Below, in pieces: positions 25,493-35,075 of a DNA stretch of 64,000 nucleotides. Numbering within the stretch: position 1 is the first letter of the stretch; the number at the start of each line of letters is the position of its first letter. The notes under the pieces were generated by a model. It was not told the DNA's origin, ran no database searches, and saw only the letters and a program-made list of their open reading frames with translations. The stretch comes from an uncultured Pseudomonadota bacterium (GTDB lineage Bacteria; Pseudomonadota; Gammaproteobacteria; Steroidobacterales; Steroidobacteraceae), in assembly GCA_903927005.1 (NCBI GenBank), contig CAIYLH010000059.1, positions 52,624-116,623 of the forward strand, written 5' to 3'. Position numbers and translations under genes: made by a program.

Positions 25493-28180
25493 TTACTTGC
25501 CGAACCGGTAGCCGACATCCATGCCGAATGATCGGCCGGTGCCAGAGTTCAGGAACGAACCGCCGAACTCCGGTGCCGGAATCACTTCCGCCAGGTACTG
25601 CTTGTTCGACAGGTTGCGGCCCCACGCGGTCAGGTCCCAACGTTCGCCATGCAGACCGATGCGGGCATTGAGCAGCTCGAAGGCATCGCGATAGGTCTTG
25701 GAGTAGTCCGCCGGCACTCCGAATACTGACTGCACGGAGTTGTTCTGGACGGCGCTAAACCACGTCTTACCAAGTGCGCTCATGTCCACCCGCGCCGTTA
25801 GCGTGACCGCGCTGCTAACCGGCACTGTGAAGTCGACGCCGGCGTCCCCCGTGTACTTAGGCGCGTACGGAACCGCATTGCCTTCCGTGTAGCCACGACC
25901 GGTGTACTTGTCGATGCGGCTGTCGACGGTTCCGAAGCCGGCGAACATCGTCACGTACCGATTCGCGCGCCAACGAATGTCACCTTCGACACCCTTGACC
26001 GTTGCGTTATCGACGTTGGTGACGACGCGCAGCAGGCCGAACGGACCTGCGAAGAAGTTGAACACCTGCATGTTCTCGATCTTGGTCTGATAGATAGAGC
26101 CATTTATGAACAGGCGGCGGTCTAGCAGTTCAGCCTTGAAGCCAACTTCCGCTGCCTTGGAGACTTCCTTCTTGTAGTCGTCGCTGACGCCATTGGCGAA
26201 CGTCGCCGTGCCGCCGCAGGTGGGTGTGCCGACGCCCAGTGCGTTATATACGACCGCGTTGTTCTGGCCATCGGAGCAGGTGCCGAGCGAGGCGACCGGC
26301 AGCGAGGGCTGGCCATCCACCGCTGCGTCGTTGACCACTTCATGCAGGCCACCGAAGTACTGCAGAACAGTCGCTGCGCTGCCAGTGGAGTTAAAGCCGC
26401 CGCTGCGGAAGCCGTAGCCGTAGGACGCAAATACCGAGACGTGGTCCGTCGGCTTCCAGTTCAGCGACAGCTTGGGCTGCAGCTGGCTGAATGCCTGCTC
26501 GCGGCCGGGGATGCCGGTGGTCGCAAGCGCCGGATCAACCGCGTAGGCGGGGTTGATGTACGGCTGTGACGCGCATTCTGAGTCTTGCGCGAAGCATGGC
26601 GTCTGCGCCAGCGCATTGGCGCCAGTTCCGACGTTGTTGCTGACGCTGCGCTTCTCATTGTCGTAGCGCAGTGCCAGGGCAATTTCAACGTTTGGCATTA
26701 CGTCGTAGGCTATCTGGCCGAACGCCGCCGCGACCTTGCTATGGAAGTCGTCGTCGTACTGCAGATCGGTCGGGTTCGGGCCGGAGGTTGGCACGAATGC
26801 CTGTGCGAGAAAGCCGTTGCCGAGGTCCGAGCCTTGCGAGACGACTACGTGACGCTTGATGTCACCGTAGTAGAAACCGCCCTGCCAGCGCAGCGCCTGG
26901 CCGCTAGGCGAGGACAGTCGTACCTCGAAGGAGGCATCCTTCTGGTCGCGCTGCTGGTACTGGTAGCCGTCGCAAGTGGTCGGGCTGTAGGCCGGCAGCA
27001 GGTTGAAAGCTGGGATCAGATTGCCCTCGCCGTCTTGGCCGAATTGGCCGGCGTAGAATGTGGGCGAGGGCAGCGAGCCACCTGGTTTCGCGGCCAGCGA
27101 CACCGAGCAGGTGTTCGGACCGAGGCTGGTTGGGACGTTCGAGTACAGGTTGAACGCGGCGCTGGTGCCGTCGGTCAGGAACATGTTCTTCTGGTCGTTG
27201 TAGGCGGCGAACGCAGTCAGTGTTCCCACTGCTAGGTTCCAGTCGCCCTTGACCGAGAACTGAGCGTTCTTCTGCTCGTTCTGCGGAATGATGTTGTTGA
27301 TGTAAGAGAACTGGTGCTCGTTGACGTTCTGGAAAAAGTCCGGGTTGAAGAAGGCGCTGGCAAAGTACGGCAGCGCGAAGGCCGCGTTGAAGTTGATCGC
27401 GCCCGCGTTGATCTTCGAGTACTTGGCCTTGACGTCGATGGTGCCGTTTTCGCCAGCCTTGATGATGAAGCGCGGCGCAACACCGACTTCCTTGTAGTAG
27501 TCCGCGCAGCCATCGCAGTTCAGCAGGCTGTTGTGAAAGAAGCCGTCCGTCTTTCTATAGAACGCACTGACGCCGGCGTCGACGCCGTCGGTAAGCTTGC
27601 CGGCAACGTAGAGGCTGGCCTTGCTGGTCGCCTTGTTGCCAAAACCTACGATCGCGTCGGCCTCAAACTCGTCAGTGGGCTTGCGGGTCGTGATTATCAT
27701 CGCGCCAGCGACGGCATTTCGGCCATACAGCGCGCCCTGCGGGCCCTTGAGAATTTCGATTTGCTGGATGTTGGCGAACTCCTGGTTGAATCCATTCGGA
27801 TTCGTCTGGAGCACGCCGTCGATCACTAGCGCGAAATTGGTTTCAGCGTCGCGGCCGGTGTTGATGCCGCGGATGCTGACCTGCATGTCGCCCACTTCGG
27901 CGGTCTGCACCTGCGCGACGCCGGGCGTTAGCGCGATGAAGTCCTGGGGGCGCTCGATGCCGGCAGCCTTGATGTCGCTGGCGGTGAAGGCCTGCACGGC
28001 GACTGGCACGTCGAGCAACTTTTCCGCGCGCTGGCGTGCGGTAACGATGATCTCGGCGATTTCGTTGATTCCCGCAGCCGAGGCGCTCGGCGTCGGGTCT
28101 GCCTGCACCGCTGTGGCGGCCAACGCCGCCCCTACGGCCGCAGCGAGACAGGTCAGAGAGGTGATGCGTTGGCTGGTCAT
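25493..28180 (-). CDS. TonB-dependent outer-membrane receptor
   Basis: The 895-residue receptor starts best at 28180, where GAGGA lies 5 bases upstream; the in-frame ATG at 28192 has no such site. A signal peptide (SLTCLAAAVGAALAATAVQA) precedes a plug domain with IAEIIVTARQRAEKLLDVPVAV and LKGPQGALYGRNAVAG. The rest is a 22-strand barrel ending in the expected phenylalanine-rich strand (FGMDVGYRFGK). A TTGTATACAA operator lies 87 bases upstream of the start, tying it to the GntR regulon and making it the probable outer-membrane gate for that pathway's substrate. Confidence 0.94.
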   Translation of the reverse strand: MTSQRITSLTCLAAAVGAALAATAVQADPTPSASAAGINEIAEIIVTARQRAEKLLDVPVAVQAFTASDIKAAGIERPQDFIALTPGVAQVQTAEVGDMQVSIRGINTGRDAETNFALVIDGVLQTNPNGFNQEFANIQQIEILKGPQGALYGRNAVAGAMIITTRKPTDEFEADAIVGFGNKATSKASLYVAGKLTDGVDAGVSAFYRKTDGFFHNSLLNCDGCADYYKEVGVAPRFIIKAGENGTIDVKAKYSKINAGAINFNAAFALPYFASAFFNPDFFQNVNEHQFSYINNIIPQNEQKNAQFSVKGDWNLAVGTLTAFAAYNDQKNMFLTDGTSAAFNLYSNVPTSLGPNTCSVSLAAKPGGSLPSPTFYAGQFGQDGEGNLIPAFNLLPAYSPTTCDGYQYQQRDQKDASFEVRLSSPSGQALRWQGGFYYGDIKRHVVVSQGSDLGNGFLAQAFVPTSGPNPTDLQYDDDFHSKVAAAFGQIAYDVMPNVEIALALRYDNEKRSVSNNVGTGANALAQTPCFAQDSECASQPYINPAYAVDPALATTGIPGREQAFSQLQPKLSLNWKPTDHVSVFASYGYGFRSGGFNSTGSAATVLQYFGGLHEVVNDAAVDGQPSLPVASLGTCSDGQNNAVVYNALGVGTPTCGGTATFANGVSDDYKKEVSKAAEVGFKAELLDRRLFINGSIYQTKIENMQVFNFFAGPFGLLRVVTNVDNATVKGVEGDIRWRANRYVTMFAGFGTVDSRIDKYTGRGYTEGNAVPYAPKYTGDAGVDFTVPVSSAVTLTARVDMSALGKTWFSAVQNNSVQSVFGVPADYSKTYRDAFELLNARIGLHGERWDLTAWGRNLSNKQYLAEVIPAPEFGGSFLNSGTGRSFGMDVGYRFGK

Positions 28181-28266
28181 GGGATTCCTCATGAAATAGT
28201 GATCGGTCCTGCTCGTCGACGCCGGGGAGGTGCATTCCCGACGACCAGATTTGTGGCCGCCCTAAA

Positions 28267-28278
28267 GTTGTATACAAC
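28267..28278. promoter_or_regulatory. Third GntR-type operator, upstream of TonB receptor
   Basis: GTTGTATACAAC is a perfect 12-bp palindrome with the same TTGTATACAA core as the sites at 19397 and 19464. It lies 87 bases upstream of the receptor start and nearly 9 kb from the first two sites, so chance recurrence next to a functionally related gene is unlikely. Confidence 0.75.
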
Positions 28279-28479
28279 GGCAAGGTCGAGCGTAGCACCA
28301 GCATCCCTGTCGTCGCAACGCGACGCGCGAGCTCCCTCAGGAAGGCTGCGGCTATGCGGCAGAATTGGCGTCTCGGATAGCCCTGTGGCTAGTTCGGGAG
28401 CGGATCCCGGAGGCGGTTTGTTGCAATGCCGCAACAATTGGCAACGAGCCGTTGCGTACTTTTAGTGCGTATCTGGAGG

Positions 28480-29598
28480 TCAGCGGTCGGCAGGGTCGCG
28501 AGGGCGTCTCGGCTCGGTCCCCTTAGACGTGCTTTCCGCTTGGCGGTAGGCGCCTGGGGAGGTGTGTGCCCATTTGCGGAACGCACGGTGAAAGGCGCTC
28601 GGCTCCAGGAATCCCAGCTCCAGCGCGATCTCGCCGATGCTCTTGTCGGTGCTGCTCAGGTAGGTGATCGCCAGATCCCGCCGCACCTCGTCCTTGATCG
28701 CCTGATAGGACTGCCCCTCGGCTTTGAGCTTGCGCCGCAGGGTCGCGGGCGCGGTGTTCATTTCCCGCGCCATCGTGTCGAGTTCGGGGATTTCGTCAGG
28801 TCTTTGTCGCATCCGGCGACGGATGCGGGCGGTCAGGCTCTGCGTGTTCTTGTATTTGAGCAGAATGTTTTCCGGCGCGATGCGCAGGAAATCCTTTGCC
28901 GTCCGCTCGCTCTGCACGATCGGCAGGTCTAATAACGAGGCATCGAACAGTAGCTGGGTCAGCGGCTGGCCAAAGCGCAGGGTGCTGCTGAACAGGGCCG
29001 CGTATTCCGGGCTGTGCGGCGGGCGCGGATAGGCAAATTCCGCCGCGAGTACCGGAATACGGCGGCCGATCAGCCAGCAGGCGAGCCCGTAGACCATGAC
29101 CAGCAGGGTCTCGTGGGCGAACACCAGCGGCGGACGGGTCACGGGGCACTGGCGCAGGGTCAACTGTGCCTCGTCCCCAGCTTCGCCAATTTCGACGAGC
29201 ACATCGTCCAGGTAGACCGACAGGAACCGAGCCGCCCGTTCTAGCCCGGTGCGTAGATTGCTGCAGTGCACCACCGAGCGCACCATCAACGCGAAGCTGC
29301 CGCTCTTCATGCGGCGCGAGTCCTGGCCGAAGAACTCGTCGTCCAGGCACTCGATCACCCGCCGCCAGAGGGCCGAGTAGTGCTGGGGGGACACCCGTGC
29401 CTGCGGCACCTCAAGCAGCTCCAGCGAGATGCCGGCCTCGTGCAGCAGGGGTTCGGCCTGCAGTCCCCTCGCGCGGACCGCATCGACGACCGAGCGGACG
29501 AAATAGATCGAAATCGTGCCCTTTTCGGTCTCGGCACGTGCCTTGGCCCGGCTCAGGGTCTGGGCAGGGGCGGGACGGTGGCTTTTTGGATCACGCAT
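28480..29598 (-). CDS. AraC-family regulator with ligand-binding N-terminal domain
   Basis: The product is 372 residues from the ATG at 29598; a GTG at 29616 is also possible, and neither has a strong ribosome-binding site. The N-terminal region (about 50-240) matches the AraC ligand-binding domain found in OruR- and ArgR-type activators, with HEAGISLELLEVPQARV near its start. The C-terminal HTH has AITYLSSTDKSIGEIALELGF, then EPSAFHRAFRKWAHTSPGAYR. It diverges from the isobutyryl-CoA mutase gene about 180 bases away and is the obvious candidate to control it. Confidence 0.92.
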   Translation of the reverse strand: MRDPKSHRPAPAQTLSRAKARAETEKGTISIYFVRSVVDAVRARGLQAEPLLHEAGISLELLEVPQARVSPQHYSALWRRVIECLDDEFFGQDSRRMKSGSFALMVRSVVHCSNLRTGLERAARFLSVYLDDVLVEIGEAGDEAQLTLRQCPVTRPPLVFAHETLLVMVYGLACWLIGRRIPVLAAEFAYPRPPHSPEYAALFSSTLRFGQPLTQLLFDASLLDLPIVQSERTAKDFLRIAPENILLKYKNTQSLTARIRRRMRQRPDEIPELDTMAREMNTAPATLRRKLKAEGQSYQAIKDEVRRDLAITYLSSTDKSIGEIALELGFLEPSAFHRAFRKWAHTSPGAYRQAESTSKGTEPRRPRDPADR

Positions 29599-29778
29599 AC
29601 TGATCGGTAAGGACACCGGGGATCCGGCAAACCTTGTCTATATTAGTGATGTTTCTCAGGTTTCGGGGCATCACCGTCGTGCGACGAGGCGCGCCGAACC
29701 CACCGAGCCGCAGGCGCCGGCAGCTGCCGACCCATTCGATCGATCACGCCTCCGGGCGTACATGTTCAGGAGTTTCTC

Positions 29779-32700
29779 ATGGCCAGCACCGCGCACGGTC
29801 GTCCTTCGTCCTCCAGCGTCACCCCGGCAATCCAGCCGGAGACCACTCCGCTACGGTTTGTCTCCGCCGCGTCGCTGTTCGACGGCCACGATGCCGCGAT
29901 CAACGTCATGAGGCGCCTGATCCAGGCCCAGGGCGGCGAGGTGATCCACCTCGGTCACAACCGATCGGTTGAGGACATCGTCCGTGCTGCGCTGCAGGAG
30001 GATGCTGACGCGATCGCGCTGTCCTCGTATCAGGGCGGCCACATGGAATTCTTCCGCTACATGGTCGACATGCTGCGTGAGCGGGGCGCCGGCCACATTC
30101 GCGTCTTCGGCGGCGGCGGCGGCACGATCACCCCAGAGGAGATCGCCGAGCTGTCCGCCTACGGAGTCGAGCGGATCTATCATCCGAACGACGGCGCCCA
30201 CCTGGGCCTCGTTGGCATGATTGACGACTTGATGCAGCGCGCACGCGCGCACCGCCAGGACACAGTGATGCCGGCCAGCGTCGGCCTCGACGACGAGTTG
30301 TCGATCGGTCGCCTGCTGTCCGCGGTCGAGGAAGGCATCATCCCGGCCGCCGAGATGGCGGCCCTGCGCAAGCGCTGGGAACTCGCTGGCAAGCAGACGC
30401 CGGTCATAGGTCTGACGGGTACTGGCGGCGCCGGCAAGTCATCGGTTGTCGATGAACTCGTCCTGCGCTTCCTCAGTGCATTTCCCGAGATGCGAATCGC
30501 GGTGCTCGCGGTCGACCCGACGCGCCGCCGTAGCGGCGGCGCGCTGCTTGGCGATCGCATCCGGATGAACTCGCTGCGCTCGCCGCGGCTGTTCATGCGC
30601 TCGGTGGCGACTCGCCGCCAGCACGCGGCCACCAACGCCGTGTTGCGCGACTGCATCCTGTGCCTGAAGGGCCAGGGTTATGACCTCGTCATTGTCGAGA
30701 CCGCAGGCATCGGTCAGTCCGACTCCGAGATCGTCGATCTGGTGGATTTCCCGGTCTACGTGATGACTTCCGACTACGGCGCGGCGAGTCAGCTCGAGAA
30801 GATCGACATGATCGACTTCGCTGATCTTGTGGTGCTCAACAAGTACGACCGCCGCGGTGCGCAGGACGCGCTGCGTGATGTGCGCAAGCAGTGGCGGCGC
30901 AATCATACGAAGTTCGAGCTCAAGGACGACGACGTTCCTGTCTTTCCGACGATCGCGAGTCAGTTCAACGATCCGGGCGTGACCTGGATGTTCAAGAACC
31001 TGTGTCGCCTGCTGACGCAGAAGCTGGGTCTGAACCCTGCGCATTGGACCCCTGAGGTGGACACCTCGATCCGTGAGCCGCGTGAGACGGTACTGATCCC
31101 GGGCGCCCGCGTGCGGTACCTTGCGGAGATCGCTGAGCAGGCTCGCAAGATTGCTCGTGATGTCGAGCGCCAGGATACCGAGGCCAACCGCGCGCAGGCC
31201 GTCTGGGAAGCGCTGCGCGAGATCGAGGATCCACTGCTGCCCAAGGCGCTCGATCCGTTCGCTGCCGACGCGTTGATGGGGAATGCCGAAAAAGCGGTGC
31301 TCACGCTGCGCCAGCGCTACAACGATGTGCTCGGAAGTCTGCCGGTAGAGTCGCTGGAGTTGCTGCGGCGTTGGCCTGAGCGGCTAAAGTCCGTCACCGA
31401 CGAAACTTACAGCTACGATGTGCGTGGCAAGGCGGTCAAGGGCGACAACTACGTCGAGACGCTCTCGCACCAGAAGATCCCAAAGGTTGCCGCTCCGCAC
31501 TACCAGAGCTGGGGTGAACTGCTGCGCTTCCTGTTGAAGGAGAACCTGCCGGGTTCGTATCCGTATACCGCGGGCATCTATCCGTATCGCCGCGCCGGCG
31601 AAGACCCGATCCGCATGTTTGCGGGCGAAGGTACGCCGGAGCGCACCAATCGACGCTTTCATTACCTCAGTCATGGCCAGCGGGCGACGCGCCTGTCGAC
31701 GGCCTTCGACTCGGTGACGCTGTATGGAGAGGATCCGGCGCCGCGGCCCGACATCTACGGCAAGGTCGGCAACTCCGGCGTCAGCATCGCGACGCTGGAT
31801 GACATGAAGAAGCTGTATTCCGGCTTCGACCTGTGCGACCCGGCGACCTCCGTCTCGATGACGATCAATGGGCCTGCGCCGATGATCCTCGCGATGTTCA
31901 TGAACACCGCGATCGACCAGCAGGTCGAGAAGTACCTGCGGGCGGATGAGGCGCGCTGGGCGAAGGCCCAGCAGCACGTTGATGCGCTGTACTCGGGTCG
32001 CTCGCGGCCGCAGTACCACGGCCCGCTGCCGGAGGGTCACAACGGGCTGGGGCTCGGGCTGCTTGGCGTGGTCGGTGACGAGGTCGTCGACCGAGAGACG
32101 TACGACAAGATCAAAGTCGAAACGATGGCGATCGTGCGCGGCACTGTGCAGGCGGACATTTTCAAGGAAGATCAGGCGCAGAACACCTGCATCTTCTCGA
32201 CCGAGTTTGCGCTGCGAATGATGGGCGATGTGCAGCAGGCGTTCGTTGATCGCAGCGTTCGCAACTTCTATTCTGTCTCGATCAGCGGGTATCACATTGC
32301 CGAAGCGGGCGCGAACCCGATTTCGCAGTTGGCATTCACGCTTTCGAACGGCTTCACGATTGTCGAGTACTACCTCGCCCGTGGCATGAAGATCGACGAC
32401 TTTGCGCCGAACCTATCGTTCTTCTTCTCGAACGGAATGGATCCGGAGTACACGGTCATCGGCCGGGTGGCGCGCCGGATCTGGGCGCGGGCGATGAAGG
32501 AGCGTTACGGCGGCAGCGCGCGTAGCCAGATGATGAAGTACCACATTCAGACTTCGGGCCGCTCGTTGCACGCGCAGGAGATCCAGTTCAACGACATTCG
32601 CACGACGCTGCAGGCGCTGTACGCGTTGTTCGACAACTGCAACTCGCTGCATACGAACGCTTATGACGAGGCGATCACGACCCCGACCGAGGAGTCGGTG

Positions 32701-33240
32701 CGGCGAGCGGTTGCGATCCAGCTGATCATCAATCGGGAGTTCGGGCTTAATTTCTGCGAGAACCCCTGGCAGGGAAGCTTCATCGTCGACCAGATCACGG
32801 ATCTGGTCGAGGAGGCGGTCTACAAGGAGTTCGAGGCGATTTCCGAGCGCGGCGGCGTGCTCGGCGCGATGGACACCATGTATCAGCGCGGCAAAATCCA
32901 GGATGAGAGCCTGTACTACGAGCACAAGAAGTTCGACGGCTCGCTGCCGCTCATTGGCGTCAATACGTTCCTGCCGAAGGATCACGCTGGCGAAATTACG
33001 ACCACAATCGAGCTGATTCGTTCGACCGAGGAAGAGAAGCAGCAGCAGATCCGCAACGTGCAGGCGTTCCAGAGTGTTCGCAACGGCCTCGCGGTTGATG
33101 GCCTGCTGTCGCTGCAGGCAGCGGCGCGCGCGCGCCGCAACGTCTTCGAGAGCCTGCTCGAGGCCGTCAAGTACTACTCGCTGGGCCAGTTGAGTCACGG
33201 CCTGTATGGCGTTGGCGGCGAATACCGCCGCAGCATGTAA
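29779..33240 (+). CDS. icmF: Fused isobutyryl-CoA mutase (IcmF)
   Basis: This is an adenosylcobalamin enzyme of 1153 residues that fuses three parts. The B12-binding domain (about 25-160) has DGHDAA with the lower-ligand His37. A MeaB-type G-protein chaperone follows (about 205-500), with P-loop GTGGAGKS ending at 221. The mutase barrel is at about 560-1153, with the IcmF signature YPYTAGIYPYRRAGEDP. It interconverts isobutyryl-CoA and n-butyryl-CoA, and some homologs act on isovaleryl-/pivalyl-CoA. AGGAG precedes the ATG. It is followed 26 bases later by an acyl-CoA dehydrogenase, forming a short operon for branched acyl-CoAs. Confidence 0.96.
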   Translation: MASTAHGRPSSSSVTPAIQPETTPLRFVSAASLFDGHDAAINVMRRLIQAQGGEVIHLGHNRSVEDIVRAALQEDADAIALSSYQGGHMEFFRYMVDMLRERGAGHIRVFGGGGGTITPEEIAELSAYGVERIYHPNDGAHLGLVGMIDDLMQRARAHRQDTVMPASVGLDDELSIGRLLSAVEEGIIPAAEMAALRKRWELAGKQTPVIGLTGTGGAGKSSVVDELVLRFLSAFPEMRIAVLAVDPTRRRSGGALLGDRIRMNSLRSPRLFMRSVATRRQHAATNAVLRDCILCLKGQGYDLVIVETAGIGQSDSEIVDLVDFPVYVMTSDYGAASQLEKIDMIDFADLVVLNKYDRRGAQDALRDVRKQWRRNHTKFELKDDDVPVFPTIASQFNDPGVTWMFKNLCRLLTQKLGLNPAHWTPEVDTSIREPRETVLIPGARVRYLAEIAEQARKIARDVERQDTEANRAQAVWEALREIEDPLLPKALDPFAADALMGNAEKAVLTLRQRYNDVLGSLPVESLELLRRWPERLKSVTDETYSYDVRGKAVKGDNYVETLSHQKIPKVAAPHYQSWGELLRFLLKENLPGSYPYTAGIYPYRRAGEDPIRMFAGEGTPERTNRRFHYLSHGQRATRLSTAFDSVTLYGEDPAPRPDIYGKVGNSGVSIATLDDMKKLYSGFDLCDPATSVSMTINGPAPMILAMFMNTAIDQQVEKYLRADEARWAKAQQHVDALYSGRSRPQYHGPLPEGHNGLGLGLLGVVGDEVVDRETYDKIKVETMAIVRGTVQADIFKEDQAQNTCIFSTEFALRMMGDVQQAFVDRSVRNFYSVSISGYHIAEAGANPISQLAFTLSNGFTIVEYYLARGMKIDDFAPNLSFFFSNGMDPEYTVIGRVARRIWARAMKERYGGSARSQMMKYHIQTSGRSLHAQEIQFNDIRTTLQALYALFDNCNSLHTNAYDEAITTPTEESVRRAVAIQLIINREFGLNFCENPWQGSFIVDQITDLVEEAVYKEFEAISERGGVLGAMDTMYQRGKIQDESLYYEHKKFDGSLPLIGVNTFLPKDHAGEITTTIELIRSTEEEKQQQIRNVQAFQSVRNGLAVDGLLSLQAAARARRNVFESLLEAVKYYSLGQLSHGLYGVGGEYRRSM

Positions 33241-33266
33241 GACGCGCGGCGACTAAAGGACATCCC

Positions 33267-35027
33267 ATGTATAGAGCTCCACTGAAGGAAATCCGCTTCG
33301 CGCTGCACCGCCTCGTCGGCGACGGGCAGCTTGCGGGCAGTGCCGGTTTTGAGGATTACTCGGTTGAGTACGCCGACACCGTGCTAGATGAGGCAGCAAG
33401 CTTTGCGGAGAAGGAACTCGCCCCGCTCAACGCTATTGGCGATCGTAAGGGTGCGGTCTGGACTGCCGAGGGCGTCCTGCCACCGGCCGAGTTCAAGGCG
33501 GCCTACGCGAAGTACTCCGAGGCCGGTTGGTCGACGCTGCGTGCGCCAGTTGAGTTCGGTGGCCAGGGCGCACCAACGGTGCTCAACACCGCGGTTGAGG
33601 AGATCTGGTCCTCTGCGAATCTCGCGTTCAAGCTCTGCCCGATGCTGACGCGTGGCGCCGTCGAGGCGCTTGTGCATTGCGGCAGCGACGATCAGAAGCT
33701 ACGGTTCCTGCCGAAGCTCGTTAGCGGCGCGTGGACCGGCACGATGAACCTGACCGAGTCACAGGCCGGCAGTGACCTCGGCGCGATCCGTACGCGTGCG
33801 GCACCGGACGGCGATGACTACAGGATCTTTGGCGAGAAGATCTTCATTACTTACGGCGATCATAATTTTACCGAGAACATCGTCCACTTAGTGCTCGCGC
33901 GCATCGACGGCGCGCCGGCCGGGACGCGTGGCATCTCGCTATTCATCGTGCCCAAGCGCGTCGTTAACGCTGCCGGCGATGTCGGCGCGGCCAACGATCT
34001 GCACTGTTCGGCGATCGAGAGAAAGCTCGGCATTCATGCAAGTCCAACCTGCGTGATGACCTATGGCGGCGGCGGCAGAGGTGCGATCGGACATTTGGTT
34101 GGTGAGCCCAACCGTGGCCTTGAGTACATGTTCATCATGATGAACGCGGCTCGCCTATCGGTCGGTCTGGAGGGTTATTCGCTCGCTGAGCGCGCGTATC
34201 AGCAGGCGGCGGAATGGGCGCGTACCCGCGTGCAGGGGCGTCCGGCTGGCGGTGGCGTCGCGACGATCATTGGACATGCCGATGTCAAACGGATGCTGCT
34301 GACGATGCGCGCGGGTATCAACGCGGCGCGCGCCACGGCGCTGTACGCCGGGCTCCAGCTCGATATTGCGGCGAATGCGACCGATGCTGCGGTGCGTGCT
34401 CGTGCCCAGACGCGGGGCGATCTGCTGATCCCGATCGTTAAAGGTTGTGCGACGGAGATGGGCGTGGCGGCGGCCTCACTCGGCGTGCAGGTGCACGGCG
34501 GCATGGGGTTCATCGAGGACACCGGTGCTGTGCAGCATCTGCGCGACGTGCGGATCACGACGATTTATGAAGGTACAACGGGAATTCAGGGCATCGACCT
34601 TGTCGGCCGCAAGGTCGGCCGCGATAGTGGCGCGGCGATGCATGAGTTGATCGCTGACATGCGAGCAGAGATCGGCGTGTTGGACGCGTCAGTGGAAGTG
34701 TCCGTTGCGATGGGGGGTGTTCGCGAGGCGATCGATCTGCTGGCCGGCGCGACCGAGACCGTGCTCAAGGCGTCCGCGAGAGGCTCGCAGTACGCCCAGG
34801 CGATAGCAGTGCCTTACCTGCACCTCGCCGGGACGGCGATTGGTGCCTGGATGACGGCCAAGGCCTATGACGCCGCTACCCGCAGCGCGGCCGAAGATCC
34901 CGAGTTCTATGCGGCCAAGCGACAGGAGTGCCGGTTCTATCTCGACAATGTCGTGCCGCAGGTGCTGTCGCTGGCTCGAGTCATTGAGCGTGGTGCCGAC
35001 AGCGTGGTGGACGCAGAGCTTGCCTGA
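33267..35027 (+). CDS. Acyl-CoA dehydrogenase with C-terminal extension (DmdC-like)
   Basis: The 586-residue flavoprotein is longer than the usual 380 residues because of an extra C-terminal helical domain, as in 3-methylmercaptopropionyl-CoA dehydrogenase and related enzymes. NLTESQAGSDLGAIRTRA is the flavin/substrate motif. The catalytic base is Glu435 in TTIYEGTTGIQ, at the short/medium-chain position. AAGGA lies 7 bases before the ATG. Co-transcription with icmF suggests that it oxidises the butyryl-, isobutyryl- or related acyl-CoA linked to the mutase. Electrons would pass to ETF. Confidence 0.93.
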   Translation: MYRAPLKEIRFALHRLVGDGQLAGSAGFEDYSVEYADTVLDEAASFAEKELAPLNAIGDRKGAVWTAEGVLPPAEFKAAYAKYSEAGWSTLRAPVEFGGQGAPTVLNTAVEEIWSSANLAFKLCPMLTRGAVEALVHCGSDDQKLRFLPKLVSGAWTGTMNLTESQAGSDLGAIRTRAAPDGDDYRIFGEKIFITYGDHNFTENIVHLVLARIDGAPAGTRGISLFIVPKRVVNAAGDVGAANDLHCSAIERKLGIHASPTCVMTYGGGGRGAIGHLVGEPNRGLEYMFIMMNAARLSVGLEGYSLAERAYQQAAEWARTRVQGRPAGGGVATIIGHADVKRMLLTMRAGINAARATALYAGLQLDIAANATDAAVRARAQTRGDLLIPIVKGCATEMGVAAASLGVQVHGGMGFIEDTGAVQHLRDVRITTIYEGTTGIQGIDLVGRKVGRDSGAAMHELIADMRAEIGVLDASVEVSVAMGGVREAIDLLAGATETVLKASARGSQYAQAIAVPYLHLAGTAIGAWMTAKAYDAATRSAAEDPEFYAAKRQECRFYLDNVVPQVLSLARVIERGADSVVDAELA

Positions 35028-35041
35028 GCCGTCTTGAAATG

Positions 35042-35068
35042 CAGGTGCCCCGACAAGCGGGGCACCTG
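35042..35068. terminator. Stem-loop between converging ACAD and crotonase genes
   Basis: Perfect 11-bp arms, CAGGTGCCCCG and CGGGGCACCTG, with an ACAAG loop, lie in the 48-base gap between stops at 35027 and 35076. Confidence 0.75.
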
Positions 35069-35075
35069 GCTCGGG

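Noticed and set aside
31384..33198. Two long leftward frames (31384-32295, 32413-33198) across icmF
   Set aside because: They lie wholly inside the mutase domain and have no similarity of their own.
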